43,405 nt of DNA from SYOC01 sp035575235 (GTDB taxonomy: Bacteria; Desulfobacterota; Binatia; Bin18): assembly GCA_035575235.1 (NCBI GenBank), contig DATLYA010000108.1, forward strand, positions 1 through 43,405. The letters are read 5' to 3'. Below the pieces are notes generated by a model that had not been told where the DNA came from, ran no database searches, and saw nothing but the letters and a program-made list of their open reading frames with translations. Shown one piece after another: positions 18,801 to 25,774 of the stretch. Position numbers and translations under genes: made by a program. Numbering within the stretch: the first letter of the stretch is position 1; each line of letters starts with the position of its first letter.

Positions 18801-21690
18801 TGCCTGCTATGGCGGCGAGTGCTACAGTCCCCCTCATCCGATAATAGGTGCTGCCAAGGGTCAGGTCGGACCCGGATTTCGCCTGCGCGGCAGTCATCCA
18901 CTCCAGCAATTTTCGGCGTGTAACATATACGCGAACAAGCGCCCGGACGATCGCGTCGCTCATCAGCCATGCCTGGTGGGCCAGCAACGTTACCGTGAGC
19001 GCCACCTGCGACACGGCAAGGACCAAGTCCGTGCCGGCGGCACGTAGGTGACTGCGTTTCGCAATCCCGCGGCGATGCGGGATCAGGCCAGTCAAGACGG
19101 GCAAAAGGGGAGGGAGGGCGATGGTAGCGAACACAAACGTCGTCCAAGTCACCGGCGAAGCGAACGGCAGCGTCCATCCGGCAATCAAGGCCAGGAAGGC
19201 GGCCGGCGCCGACAACGTACGCCGGAGGTTATCGAGCATCTTCCAGCGGTTGATCAGGGAAATCGTGGAGAGGACCCGAGCGCCGCTCGCGTCGCGTGCG
19301 TGCCCGAGGATCCACGGTAATAGCTGCCAGTCACCGCGGGCCCAGCGGTGTTGGCGGGCCGCGGCGACCTCGTAGTGCGAGGGAAACTCGTCGAAGAACT
19401 CGATATCAGTGACGAGCCCCGCCCGCGCGAAGATGCCTTCAAAGAGGTCGTGACTCAACAGGGCATTCTCCGGCGCCCGCCCCGCGAGGGCCGCTTCGAA
19501 GGTATCGATGTCGTAGATCCCTTTCCCGATGTAAGAACCCTCGCCGAAAAGGTCCTGGTAGACGTCGGAGACGGCGGAGGCGTACGGGTCAATGCCACCC
19601 GGGCTCGAGAAGATGCGCTGGAAAAGAGAGCTCTCGCGATCAGTCGGGAGCGTCGGCGTGACACGCGGCTGCAGCACGGCGTACCCCTCAACGACTCGGC
19701 CTACGTGAGGATCAAACCTCGGCCGATTGAGGGGGTGCGCCAGGGCGCCGACCAGTCGACACGCGGCCCCCCGCGGCAGCCGGGTGTCGGCATCGAGCGT
19801 GATCACGTACCGAATGCCAGACGGGACAAGGGCCGCCTGGCTACCCGTCAACAAAAAGGTGGTGTCTGTGGCGCCGCGCAGTAGGCGGTTCAGTTCATGG
19901 AGCTTCCCCCGTTTGCGCTCCCACCCGATCCACTTCTGTTCGCTCTCGTTCCAGCCGCGCCGCCGGTGGAACAGAAAGAAGCGCTCACCCCCGTCCGGGG
20001 CGAGCCCGTAGCGACGGTTGAGCCGCGCGATGCCCTCAACCGTCGCCGCGAGCAATTCGTCGTCTCCCGGCATGGTTTCCAGGGGCGCGTCTGTCCAGTC
20101 GGAGAGGAGCGCGAAACGAAGATCACCATCTGGATTCGCTAAGTAGTGCACCTCCAGCCGTTCGATCTGTTCCGCAATCTGGGTTTGCCCTGTCAGGAGA
20201 GTCGGTACGGCGACCAATGTCCGTAGCTCCGCCGGCACTCCGTCACGGAGCGCCAGCCTGGGCAGCGCCCGGGGTCTGATCAGCGCCATGACTTCGCGAT
20301 TCACCAAGGCGATCGCCAGGTCCGAGGCTGGGACGAGAGCGAGAAGCCCGACGAGAAACAGGCCCATTGCACTCACTGCCGCTGCGCCGGCATTGAAAAG
20401 GAACAAGGCGAGAATGAGCCCGCTGACGATCGCGATGGTTCCGAGGTATCGAGAGGTTGCTTGCGTAAGGTAGAAGCGAAGAAGCCAGGTCTTGATTGGT
20501 ACATGGAAGCCGAGTTCCCGCTCAAAGGCGACACGCCCTTGCGCGATGAGGTAGTAGCCGGGGTCCTCTCGACGGTCGCCAGGAAGGTTGCTTGCTCCTT
20601 GTGCCGTAACCCGACAGCGTTTCGTGTGGAGCACGGTTCGCCGGGCAACTTCAAGCTCCGTATGCTGTGAGCCCCGCGAGAGTTCCTCGATCGCGTGCCG
20701 GTACGCATCGCGTGTCGCAAAGTCCAGGGCGGCGAAGTCAGTGTCGGCCCGGAGCATGGCGTCGACAAGACTGACGCTCTCGAAGAATTCCGCCCAGTCG
20801 AACGTAGACATCAGGCGCATACTAGTGATCACGTTGCGGACGGTCACGTTCATTGCTCCCTGCTGCTGGTGCTCGACCCGGACAATCTCATCGGCTGTCG
20901 TCCCTTGAGCCGCTAGGCGTTCGTCGAGCCAGTGGAGAGCCGGCGTGACCACCGGATCCTGATCGCGCAGCCGCTGGACGAGCTGGACCGCAAAGGCCGT
21001 CGCCAACGGGGCGCCCTCGAACCGCCGCAGGGCCGTCGCCGCCGGCTCGATTGAGCGGCCGCCGAGTCCGAGCAAGCTGTCCGCCACCATGTCGGCCTCC
21101 TGCCGTGCCGCCCGTCCGTGCACGATCCGCTCCGCCAGGCGTCGGAGATTCTCGACGAGTACGATCCGCAAGGTGATAGCAACGGCCCAGAGTTCGCCGA
21201 TCGTCAAGGGCTGTACGCGCTGGTAGGCGCGCACGAACCGACCGAGCGTCTCCGGGTCAAACCGACTATCCGTATGGGCGACAAACGCCCACGCCAGCCC
21301 ATAGACGCGCGGATACCCCTGGAGTGGACCATCGGCCAGCTTTGGCAGATCTCGGTAATAGCCGGGTGGCAGGTCGTCATCGATCTCACGCAGTTGCTCC
21401 TCCACAATGTAGAAATTATCGACCAGCCATTCGGCTGCGGGTGTGATCGCGCGCTCTTCTCGGATGGCTTGGGCAATGGCACGATACGAATCGAGCAGTA
21501 CCCGCCCGTTGCCCAGCACGCGTGGCAATAGCCGACGACCCTTCTGCAGCGTGGTCGTGACGGGCTGAGCGGCGGCGAGGCTCTCGGCATGGTGCTCCAG
21601 ACGTTCACTGCTAAAGAGTTCCCCCCGGATCGGTTCTTCGAGTTCCGGAAGAGCCAGGGCCTTGGGACGGACGTTACGGAACAGGTTCAT
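12829..21690 (-). CDS. Cyclic beta-1,2-glucan synthase (NdvB/ChvB-like)
   Basis: A giant protein of 2953 residues from ATG 21690; family members are about 2,800-2,900. Order: an N-terminal cytoplasmic region, a first membrane cluster (about 400-480), a GT84 glycosyltransferase core with LDADTRLPRG (about 630) and QHRWARGDWQLLPW (about 780), further membrane segments (about 820-880 and 955-990), and a glucoamylase-like section (YVSSVDSGNLAG near 1120, HHQGMALVALANV near 1580). A C-terminal GH94 phosphorylase-like region has the catalytic-type GTGDWNDGMNRVG near 2615. Such enzymes build, trim and cyclise periplasmic glucans for osmotic adaptation. Upstream frame extends 90 codons, but that part is element C plus a DUF1328 remnant. 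Confidence 0.95.
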   Translation of the reverse strand: MNLFRNVRPKALALPELEEPIRGELFSSERLEHHAESLAAAQPVTTTLQKGRRLLPRVLGNGRVLLDSYRAIAQAIREERAITPAAEWLVDNFYIVEEQLREIDDDLPPGYYRDLPKLADGPLQGYPRVYGLAWAFVAHTDSRFDPETLGRFVRAYQRVQPLTIGELWAVAITLRIVLVENLRRLAERIVHGRAARQEADMVADSLLGLGGRSIEPAATALRRFEGAPLATAFAVQLVQRLRDQDPVVTPALHWLDERLAAQGTTADEIVRVEHQQQGAMNVTVRNVITSMRLMSTFDWAEFFESVSLVDAMLRADTDFAALDFATRDAYRHAIEELSRGSQHTELEVARRTVLHTKRCRVTAQGASNLPGDRREDPGYYLIAQGRVAFERELGFHVPIKTWLLRFYLTQATSRYLGTIAIVSGLILALFLFNAGAAAVSAMGLFLVGLLALVPASDLAIALVNREVMALIRPRALPRLALRDGVPAELRTLVAVPTLLTGQTQIAEQIERLEVHYLANPDGDLRFALLSDWTDAPLETMPGDDELLAATVEGIARLNRRYGLAPDGGERFFLFHRRRGWNESEQKWIGWERKRGKLHELNRLLRGATDTTFLLTGSQAALVPSGIRYVITLDADTRLPRGAACRLVGALAHPLNRPRFDPHVGRVVEGYAVLQPRVTPTLPTDRESSLFQRIFSSPGGIDPYASAVSDVYQDLFGEGSYIGKGIYDIDTFEAALAGRAPENALLSHDLFEGIFARAGLVTDIEFFDEFPSHYEVAAARQHRWARGDWQLLPWILGHARDASGARVLSTISLINRWKMLDNLRRTLSAPAAFLALIAGWTLPFASPVTWTTFVFATIALPPLLPVLTGLIPHRRGIAKRSHLRAAGTDLVLAVSQVALTVTLLAHQAWLMSDAIVRALVRVYVTRRKLLEWMTAAQAKSGSDLTLGSTYYRMRGTVALAAIAGILVAIGQPASWLVATPFVLLWALSPVVARWISLPPRTAGAKPLSAGDIRIFRLTARRTWRFFETFVGPEDHALPPDNFQEEPTPVVAHRTSPTNLGLYLLSVIAARDCGWLGAVAAVERLEATLGTMNGLERFRGHFYNWYDTRDLRPLDPKYVSSVDSGNLAGHLIALGQACQDLITRPLLGPQALSGIEDAVLLVRASARAIADDRRTQTVTRKHLDEALDALAALLSPVPVTPVDWAVRFTELEARAHTMVDIARTLTAERGDSADAEILAWAEAVRAGIESHAHDLDVAFPWARPVFGNATANHETTAEQALGWMAIERFFSSLPTLADTPDHCEVAIRELSTLRLRMATEGATQGDALARIDALVEGLGCSAASASGVVRRLTALAQLTKTMFDAMEFGFLFDPTRKLFSLGYRVLDNSLDPSCYDLLASEARLTSFVAIAKGDVPSSHWFHLGRPLTPVDWGSALVSWSGSMFEYLMPTLVMRSPSGSLLDQTYYLIVRRQRKYGAERGVPWGVSESAYNARDLELTYQYSNFGVPGLGLKRGLSEDVVVAPYATALAAMIDPRTAAQNFVRLSEAGASGRYGFYEALDYTATRVPEDQRVAVVRAYMAHHQGMALVALANVLYEGLMRGRFHAEPIIQATELLLQERTPRDVLVARPRVEEVRAAANVRDLIPPVLRRFTSAHDPTPGVHLLSNGRYAVMVTAAGSGYSRWRDLAVTRWREDRTRDAWGTYVFLRDRQSGAVWSAAYQPSGVEPDTYEVAFSEDHVEIRRRDGAIATTLEVVVSPEHDAEVRRVSITNLGTRTREIELTSYAEIVLAPPAADGAHPVFSNLFVQTEFAPELSALLATRRPRSHGEPQVWAAHVIVAEGETVGDVQCETDRARFLGRGRGIRTPMSVIDGRPLSNTVGAVLDPIVSLRRRVRLAPGGSARVTFSTLIASSRDDALALADEYHDPATFERAATLAWTQAQLQLHHLGIDPDEAYLFQELASQILYSDPTLRPSSAVLTRNIQGPSALWRHGISGDPPIVLVRIDEPEDQGIVRQLLRAYEYWRMKRLAVDLVILNEQASSYVQDLQVSLEALVRTSQSQLQHEGHTPHGNVFILRADLISVEDRLLLQTAARAVLLSHRGALSEQVIRQHRSPTAAAPLPRRLPEAKPLDFVPPPRSDLEFFNGLGGFAADGREYVTILGEGQWTPAPWINVIANPSFGFQVSESGSGYTWSLNSHANQLTPWSNDPVSDPPGETIYIRDEDSGELWGPTVLPIREEAWPYIARHGQGYSRFEHASHGVSLDLLQFAPLEDPVKISRLTVENHSGRPRRLSVTAYVEWVLGVARSASAPFVVTEIDAETGIMLARNAWNSEFGSRVAFADLNGRQTTWTGDRTEFLGRNGTLDHPVALERGDRLSGKVGAGLDPCGALQTTVELRAGGRVEIVFFLGEAATTEEARVLIARYRAADLDATLRMVAEHWENVLGAVQVTTPDRAMNVLLNRWLLYQTLACRVWARAAFYQASGAYGFRDQLQDVMALTVTQRDLARAHLLRAAARQFVEGDVQHWWHPPSGRGVRTRISDDLLWLPYAVIQYLEVTGDISLLDEIVPFLDGPILAEGQDESYFEPRVSAQTGTLFEHCARALDRSLAVGSHGLPLIGTGDWNDGMNRVGHAGKGESVWLGWFLHTILWEFARLADARGEHQRAEMWRLHVSALKAALEREAWDGAWYRRAYFDDGTPLGSGTNAECRIDSLAQSWGVISGAAEPARGARAMAAIEKYLVRRDDGLVLLFTPPFDRGNLDPGYIKGYLPGVRENGGQYTHAAIWSILAFAALGDGDKAYELFTLVNPISHSNTRVGIHRYKVEPYVVAADVYAEPPHVGRGGWTWYTGAAGWMYRAGIEWILGLRVRGALLHLDPCIPRTWPKFAITFRYHSARYDIVVENPHGAARGVSSVTLDGAPLTGEGAHIPLADDGVAHQVRVVLGAETLRAPSCTSLLRA

Positions 21691-21803
21691 AACGGACCCA
21701 GCTAAAAAGAGAATGAACAAGAGCTGACAATCTGACTGGCAGACCCGGCTACGCCAGTCGCCCCCAGCACGCCAGTAATCAGGGCAAAAATGAGGAACAT
21801 CAT
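21691..21803 (-). pseudogene. Frameshifted DUF1328-like micro-membrane ORF before the glucan synthase
   Basis: ATG 21803 opens MMFLIFALITGVLGATGVAG, which fits the DUF1328/YtjA pattern. It runs 33 codons to TAG at 21702-21704. After SASQI the natural continuation QLLFILFLAG is in the next frame, which is also the frame of the glucan synthase start (MNLFRNV). A one-base change near 21735 explains this. The ATG lies only 8 nt after the GTTACC of element C, so the transcript would be leaderless. The synthase start may thus have been joined to an old micro-gene end. Confidence 0.5.
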
Positions 21804-21811
21804 CGCCCAAA

Positions 21812-21877
21812 GGTAACGCAGACCTCTCACACCGTCTGTGAAATTTCTGCTGTAAATGTTGGAATCCTGCGACAATC
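21812..21877 (-). promoter_or_regulatory. 66-bp regulatory element, copy C (upstream of DUF1328 remnant and glucan synthase)
   Basis: Minus strand: GATTGTCGCAGGATTCC, AGCAGAAATTT 20 bp later, ACAGAC, 16-nt spacer, GTTACC. The layout is identical to the other copies. It is the only promoter-like sequence seen before the glucan synthase. Confidence 0.6.
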
Positions 21878-22057
21878 AGACCAGCAGCGCCGCTGTTGCC
21901 CTTTATCTCTTCTCTGGCGATTTGCGACAAAAGCAAATTTTCTACAGTTTTCGGTCGCACTGCGAAAAGGGCGATGGCGCCGCCACCCGCTTGCCCACTA
22001 AGGCTACAGCTGTCATGCTTATCACTAATAGCTTACGCCATCGCTAGGGAGGCAACA

Positions 22058-22198
22058 ATGGGCGATAAGTCCCTCAAGTCGAAACAACGCAATCAAAAGC
22101 AGAAGGACGCCGCCAAGGCAGGAAGCGCAGCCGCGGCAAAGTCCAAACAAGACAGTTACATCCGTCTGCAACAGCCTGTGGCGAAGGGCAAGAAATAG
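22058..22198 (+). CDS. Small basic hypothetical protein (46 residues)
   Basis: AGGGAGG at 22047-22053 precedes the ATG. The product starts MGDKSLKSKQRNQKQKDAAK and ends in QQPVAKGKK; it is very rich in Lys, Gln and Ala. I recall this type of short Lys-rich protein (MGDKSxKSKQR...) from many bacterial genomes as a conserved hypothetical. It could be nucleic-acid-associated by charge; that is inference. A GC-rich hairpin follows at 22201-22240. Confidence 0.75.
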   Translation: MGDKSLKSKQRNQKQKDAAKAGSAAAAKSKQDSYIRLQQPVAKGKK

Positions 22199-22200
22199 CT

Positions 22201-22240
22201 GGGCGGGATGGACGCAACCCGGGGTGTGGGCGTCCCGCCC
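22201..22240 (+). terminator. GC-rich hairpin after the small basic protein gene
   Basis: GGGCGGGA (22201-22208) pairs with TCCCGCCC (22233-22240). It follows the stop codon directly. There is no strong T tract. Confidence 0.45.
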
Positions 22241-22473
22241 GATTGAGTCGTTGTGTCTTACGCCAAGGAGGAAGGCGAGCAAGCACTGGTATTTCTGATG
22301 GCATGCTTAATGTCTGGTGCTAAGGCTGCGGGCATGCTGAATGACCTGAGTCCTGCGCTCACAAACGAGGGAGCGCCTCGAGCCTGCCCGCTAGCTCTCC
22401 GCACAGCGACACCGACGTATTTCCGGATTCCCTAATCGCTAACTCAAGGAGCCGGAGAATGGGTGGATGGTCG

Positions 22474-22746
22474 TCAAGGAAATACGCCGTCACTAGGGGA
22501 TTCTCTCGCCTGGCAGCCAGGTATAGTGGGTGAGATCATTCTGGAAACATGCCTCTGGAGAAGACACGGGGAAACGGAGAATCGAGGAATCTGAGAGGAG
22601 TTTTCTTTCTTCGGTTCTCCCCGTCCCCGCTTCTCCGATGTGGCCAGGGCGAACGGAACGGTCAAGCCGTCCGACATGCCGAAGACGAGGTCACGCACCG
22701 TGTCCGTTGCGGTGAAATGCCGCTCGAGATGGGGAGTCGTAGGCAT
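22474..22746 (-). pseudogene. Truncated VIT1/CCC1 family transporter
   Basis: The first 37 codons match the start of VIT1/CCC1 iron/manganese transporters: HFTATDTVRDLVFGMSDGLT, then VPFALA. After about 22640 the homology stops and the frame runs through a low-complexity inverted repeat (22553-22638). It ends at 22474 without any of the later membrane helices. The gene is 17 bp downstream of the 73-residue membrane protein gene on the same strand. The product would be non-functional. Confidence 0.75.
22553..22638. repeat. Imperfect inverted repeat of TCGGAGAA-type words inside VIT1
   Basis: The left arm on the plus strand includes CTGGAGAAGACACGGGGAAA and ends CGGAGAATCGAG. The right arm is its imperfect reverse complement (CGGTTCTCCCCGTCCCCGCT then TCTCCG). 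The word TCGGAGAA also forms the octamer array at 40147-40178. The repeat coincides with the point where VIT1 homology ends. Confidence 0.5.
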
Positions 22747-22763
22747 CGTTCTTGTGGCAGGTG

Positions 22764-22985
22764 TTAGCTCTGCTTACTTGCAAAAAGCAGGAGTGCGCCG
22801 CCAACCACTATCGCCCCCACCCCAGCCCAGATCGGGACATTGACTGTTTGCTTCTCTTTCATCGACAGCTCAAGCGGACCCAGCTTGACCTCCTGCGTCT
22901 CCTTGGTGTAGCTGAAACTGCCATACACCAGCCCGAGGACGCCGGCCGCGATCAGTACGATTGCCACCATCTTGACTGCGCTCAT
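22764..22985 (-). CDS. Small two-helix membrane protein (73 residues)
   Basis: The start is ATG 22985, because GCAGGAGGAGACG lies directly upstream. The N-terminal helix is MVAIVLIAAGVLGLVYG (6-22). A polar middle includes SYTKETQEVKLGPLELSMKE. The C-terminal helix is PIWAGVGAIVVGGALLLFAS (51-70). Similar short proteins are widely annotated as hypothetical membrane proteins. No function is known. Confidence 0.75.
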   Translation of the reverse strand: MSAVKMVAIVLIAAGVLGLVYGSFSYTKETQEVKLGPLELSMKEKQTVNVPIWAGVGAIVVGGALLLFASKQS

Positions 22986-23178
22986 CTCGTCTCCTCCTGC
23001 AAAAACTCCTGCCATAATCTGGCGACGATCCAAATCTTCTACTCAGCTGCCCATTGCTGTCTCCCGAGAAGTAGACGTCCTAATGAAAACCGCAAACCTC
23101 GCAGCTCCTCCCCATGGTCTTCCATGAGAATCGCTTCCCTTCTTCTCCACGTCTAGACTGGTAGGGGTTCAGTTGGGA

Positions 23179-23514
23179 TCATAAGGGTTCCTCTATCCTC
23201 CACGGACGAGAGCCGGTGGGAATATCCCGGTTTTCATAACGGGCCTGTACCTGAGTAAGAGGCGGATACAATGCCGCGCCCTCCCCAAGAACGGCGCACA
23301 CACCACCGAGTGGCCCCGTCTGCGCTGCGCCGACCCGGATGCCTCGGGCGTAGTCAAGCACGCCGAACACCCTCAACAACCAGAGCACCACGGCCACGAC
23401 CACGACGATGTTGATGATCTGCCGTATCTTTGGGTCCATCGGGATGTACGTGTTCATAGCCCATAGCAGCACCCCGACGATGATGAGTGTGACAACGAGT
23501 TGTATGAGCGGCAT
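23179..23514 (-). CDS. Thivi_2564-family membrane protein with C-terminal extension
   Basis: From ATG 23514 the first 60 residues fit the Thivi_2564 family: MPLIQLVVTLIIVGVLLWAM, NTYIPMDPKIRQIINIVVVV, and the following AVVLWLLRVFG. Family members usually end near the phrase IRVG at about residue 62. Here the frame continues for about 48 more residues (AAQTGPLGGVCAVLGEG onward) with no visible relationship. The original stop seems lost. The ribosome site is weak (GGAAG). Confidence 0.7.
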   Translation of the reverse strand: MPLIQLVVTLIIVGVLLWAMNTYIPMDPKIRQIINIVVVVAVVLWLLRVFGVLDYARGIRVGAAQTGPLGGVCAVLGEGAALYPPLTQVQARYENRDIPTGSRPWRIEEPL

Positions 23515-23821
23515 GTTATCTTCCAATCTAGTTTCTAAACGTTTCCGCTCCCCCTTGGAGCGTCCTTGACGGCCAGGTTTCCGTTTTCGGAGAAGACGGA
23601 ATACGGTCCGTGCGGTTCGGCATTGAATTTCAACTCCGGGGTGGACAACCCGTGTTCGGGAAGCACGCAAGACGACCACACCGTGGGACCCAGCTGTCCA
23701 CTGAGGAGCGCATCAAGGAAACACCCCGAACTCAAAAAAGTTGACTGAAGGTCTTGTCTCATTGCACCACCATGATTTCAGGAGAATTGCTTGCTGTTCA
23801 GGTTCCGGCCCGAGTCCCCCT
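23515..23821. other. Stretch without a recognisable gene
   Basis: This 307-bp interval between the Thivi_2564-like gene and the DUF3011 lipoprotein has an open minus-strand frame of 75 codons (23535-23762), but no site, motif or homology that I recognise. I call nothing in it. Confidence 0.4.
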
Positions 23822-24157
23822 CTACCCTTCGATAGAAAAAACAGCTCGGCAGCCCCGATCCACCCAGATCCCGCCCCCATCCCGATCCGTACCCCATGTT
23901 TCATATTCGCGACACGGGGCGTCACTGAGTTGTCGGTCCAGTCGGACATCTCCCCGGCTGCCGGTCGGACAATACTCGGATCTGCCTCCTCGAGATTCAC
24001 ACGTCACGGTTTGGCGCCTAGATGGCTGGTAAGAGCCACCGCTGTATCCGTATCTATCACCATACCTCTGTCCGTATCTGCTCCCGGGAAAACAGCCAGA
24101 CGACAGTAGTGCGCAGACCAAAAGGGAAAGAGACAAGAAAGAAGAGAATTTGTCCAT
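23822..24157 (-). CDS. DUF3011-domain lipoprotein
   Basis: 111 residues from ATG 24157, with GGAGGTCG upstream. The N-terminus is a lipoprotein signal ending LLSSGC (Cys22). A Tyr/Gly/Arg-rich linker follows (about 26-45). The DUF3011 unit then reads VTCESRGGRSEYCP, RLDRQLSDAPCREYETWG and IWVDRGCRAVF, with four Cys probably forming disulfides in the periplasm. Function is unknown. Element D lies 28 bp upstream, so transcription should start just before the ribosome site. Confidence 0.85.
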   Translation of the reverse strand: MDKFSSFLSLSLLVCALLSSGCFPGSRYGQRYGDRYGYSGGSYQPSRRQTVTCESRGGRSEYCPTGSRGDVRLDRQLSDAPCREYETWGTDRDGGGIWVDRGCRAVFSIEG

Positions 24158-24185
24158 ACCAACGACCTCCGATCATTACCAGGAT

Positions 24186-24251
24186 GATAACGCCGAGGTC
24201 TCGCGCCGTCTGTGAGATTCATACTCAAAATGTTGAAATCTTGCGACGATC
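24186..24251 (-). promoter_or_regulatory. 66-bp regulatory element, copy D (upstream of DUF3011 lipoprotein)
   Basis: Minus strand: GATCGTCGCAAGATTTC, then AGTATGAATCT after 20 bp, ACAGAC, 16-nt spacer, GTTATC. The short distance (28 bp) to the lipoprotein ATG with its site fits a -10 box and promoter start. This gives the best argument that the element is a promoter. Confidence 0.65.
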
Positions 24252-24292
24252 GTACAGGAGGGTTTGGCGTACGGCGGATAGTTACCGAAGGG

Positions 24293-24333
24293 GGGCCCTG
24301 CTGGCGCCGCTGGCGCGGCTTGCCAGCGGGCCC
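24293..24333 (-). terminator. Hairpin downstream of the AraC regulator gene
   Basis: GGGCCCTGCTGGC (from 24293) pairs with GCCAGCGGGCCC (to 24333), with one bulge. It lies 24 bp past the regulator's stop on the minus strand. It may end that transcript. Confidence 0.45.
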
Positions 24334-24356
24334 TGAGAGCGGCGCACCAACAAAAC

Positions 24357-25322
24357 CTAGCTCTTTAGGCTGTCGCGATAGGCTTTGGGGGTCAGGCCCA
24401 CATGTTTGTGGAAGAGCGCCGTAAAATGACTCTGGTCTGCACACCCAACTTGAAGCCCAATACTGCTGAGGGTCTCCTCGGTCTTGGCTAACAACCGCTT
24501 CGCCTCTTCCATCCGGCACGTAATCACATACTGGTGGGGAGCCAGCCCGGTGACCTGCCTAAACAGACGGGCAAAATGGGCCGGGCTTGTCTTTTCCACG
24601 GCGGCCAGCGTGCCTAGAGAGAGTTCTTGCGCCAGATGCGCTTTGATATAGGCGATCGTATGCCGCAGTTTATAGAGAGACAGCCCCTCGCGCCCTTGAT
24701 GCAGAAAGTGGCGCGTAGCGCCAAAACGTCTGAGAAAGTGGACTGCGAGTGCATCGACCAACGACTTCGCGTACAGACGCCCATCAACACCGTCTCCTTC
24801 AATTTCGGTCTGTAGAACCAGCGCCATGTGGTGGAGCAAGGGGTCCTGTCCTCTCAAGTGGGGCACGATCTCAACACGTTCCACTGGACATCTTTCGTGA
24901 AATGAGTGGACGAGCAATACCGGATGCACAGGAGGGGTAAAGGACGCAGACTGATCCTGGCAGGGCGTCCACACCAACTCGCCAGTGGCCCTGGGAATCC
25001 ATTCGGCGGCGCTGTCCGCGAGGAGGATAGGATCAAGGGCAAAGGTCAAGAGCATCGCCTCCTGTTCCCACAGGATCTTCCGGGAAGCTCCCGATGAAAC
25101 GAGACCAGTCTTATCCAGAGTCAAATAGGGGTGGATGCGGAGTGAAGGGGGCTGACCGCTTGCCTGAAAAGAAGATAAGAATGCAGGCGTCAAGGGCGTG
25201 TGGGGTCCCTCAACGTGGCGTACGTCACTATGACCGTCCCAATGGAGGATTGCCCCTTGATTGAGCGCGGGTCGTGTGGAACTTCCCGCCTCGACAAGGG
25301 GGACAAGGCGATTGTCATTCAT
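24357..25322 (-). CDS. AraC-family transcriptional regulator
   Basis: 321 residues. ATG 25322 is chosen because TAAGGAGGAGCCA lies directly before it. The N-terminal two thirds carry an effector-type region with no clear named domain. The C-terminal 100 residues are the double helix-turn-helix DNA-binding domain: LSLGTLAAVEKTSPAHFARL (first HTH, ending in FRQVTGLAPHQYV) and ETLSSIGLQVGCADQSHFTA (second, then FHKHVGLTPKAYR). It would be a single-gene regulator; neighbours give no clear target. Confidence 0.9.
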   Translation of the reverse strand: MNDNRLVPLVEAGSSTRPALNQGAILHWDGHSDVRHVEGPHTPLTPAFLSSFQASGQPPSLRIHPYLTLDKTGLVSSGASRKILWEQEAMLLTFALDPILLADSAAEWIPRATGELVWTPCQDQSASFTPPVHPVLLVHSFHERCPVERVEIVPHLRGQDPLLHHMALVLQTEIEGDGVDGRLYAKSLVDALAVHFLRRFGATRHFLHQGREGLSLYKLRHTIAYIKAHLAQELSLGTLAAVEKTSPAHFARLFRQVTGLAPHQYVITCRMEEAKRLLAKTEETLSSIGLQVGCADQSHFTALFHKHVGLTPKAYRDSLKS

Positions 25323-25429
25323 TGGCTCCTCCTTAGCCGGCAATCGCTGTCCGGTCTGCAGGTACACTGCCCAGACCGAACAGTCAACCGATCGCTGCTC
25401 GGGTCAAGTTACGACCACTATCGGGTGCT

Positions 25430-25714
25430 CTACCAGCGGCGCTCGCGACCCCCACCGCCACGGTTCTGCTGCGGTTTCGCTTCATTAACGGTCAAAGCGC
25501 GCCCCTGCAGCTCATAGCCATTGAATCGCTCGATCGCGGCCTGTGCGTCCTGCGTACTGCCCATTTCGACAAAGCCGAACCCGCGCGAGTGACCCGTGAA
25601 CTTGTCAGCAACCACATTCGCCGACGTCACCGCGCCAACCTGACCGAATAATCCTTCCAGCTCCGTCCCGGTCGCGCTAAAGGGCAAATTTCCAACAAAC
25701 AATTTCGTCGCCAT
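25430..25714 (-). CDS. RRM-type RNA-binding protein
   Basis: 94 residues with one RNA recognition motif and a short Gly/Arg tail (NRGGGGRERRW). RNP2 is LFVGNL (4-9) and RNP1 is RGFGFVEM (about 44-51). Bacterial proteins of this kind bind single-stranded RNA and are often cold-regulated. GGAGG precedes two adjacent ATG codons. The second (25714) has better spacing and is used. A long hairpin lies in the leader at 25739-25774. Confidence 0.9.
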   Translation of the reverse strand: MATKLFVGNLPFSATGTELEGLFGQVGAVTSANVVADKFTGHSRGFGFVEMGSTQDAQAAIERFNGYELQGRALTVNEAKPQQNRGGGGRERRW

Positions 25715-25738
25715 CATAACCTCCAAGAGTATACAACA

Positions 25739-25774
25739 AGGCCCCAGAAACCATGAGTACGGTTCCAGGGGCCT
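25739..25774 (-). promoter_or_regulatory. 14-bp-stem hairpin upstream of the RRM gene
   Basis: AGGCCCCAGAAACC (25739-25752) pairs with GGTTCCAGGGGCCT (25761-25774), with two mismatches and an 8-nt loop. It ends 24 bp before the start codon, so it would sit in the leader RNA. It could be an attenuator or a binding site for the protein itself. Confidence 0.45.

Noticed and set aside
21691..21960. Extension of the glucan synthase by 90 residues to 21960
   Set aside because: The extension runs across element C and a frameshifted DUF1328 remnant; family homology begins after MNLFRNV.
22253..22435. 60-codon plus-strand frame beginning MSYAKEEGEQ
   Set aside because: No recognisable motif, no relative in the window, and it crosses sequence with no consistent coding character; left uncalled.
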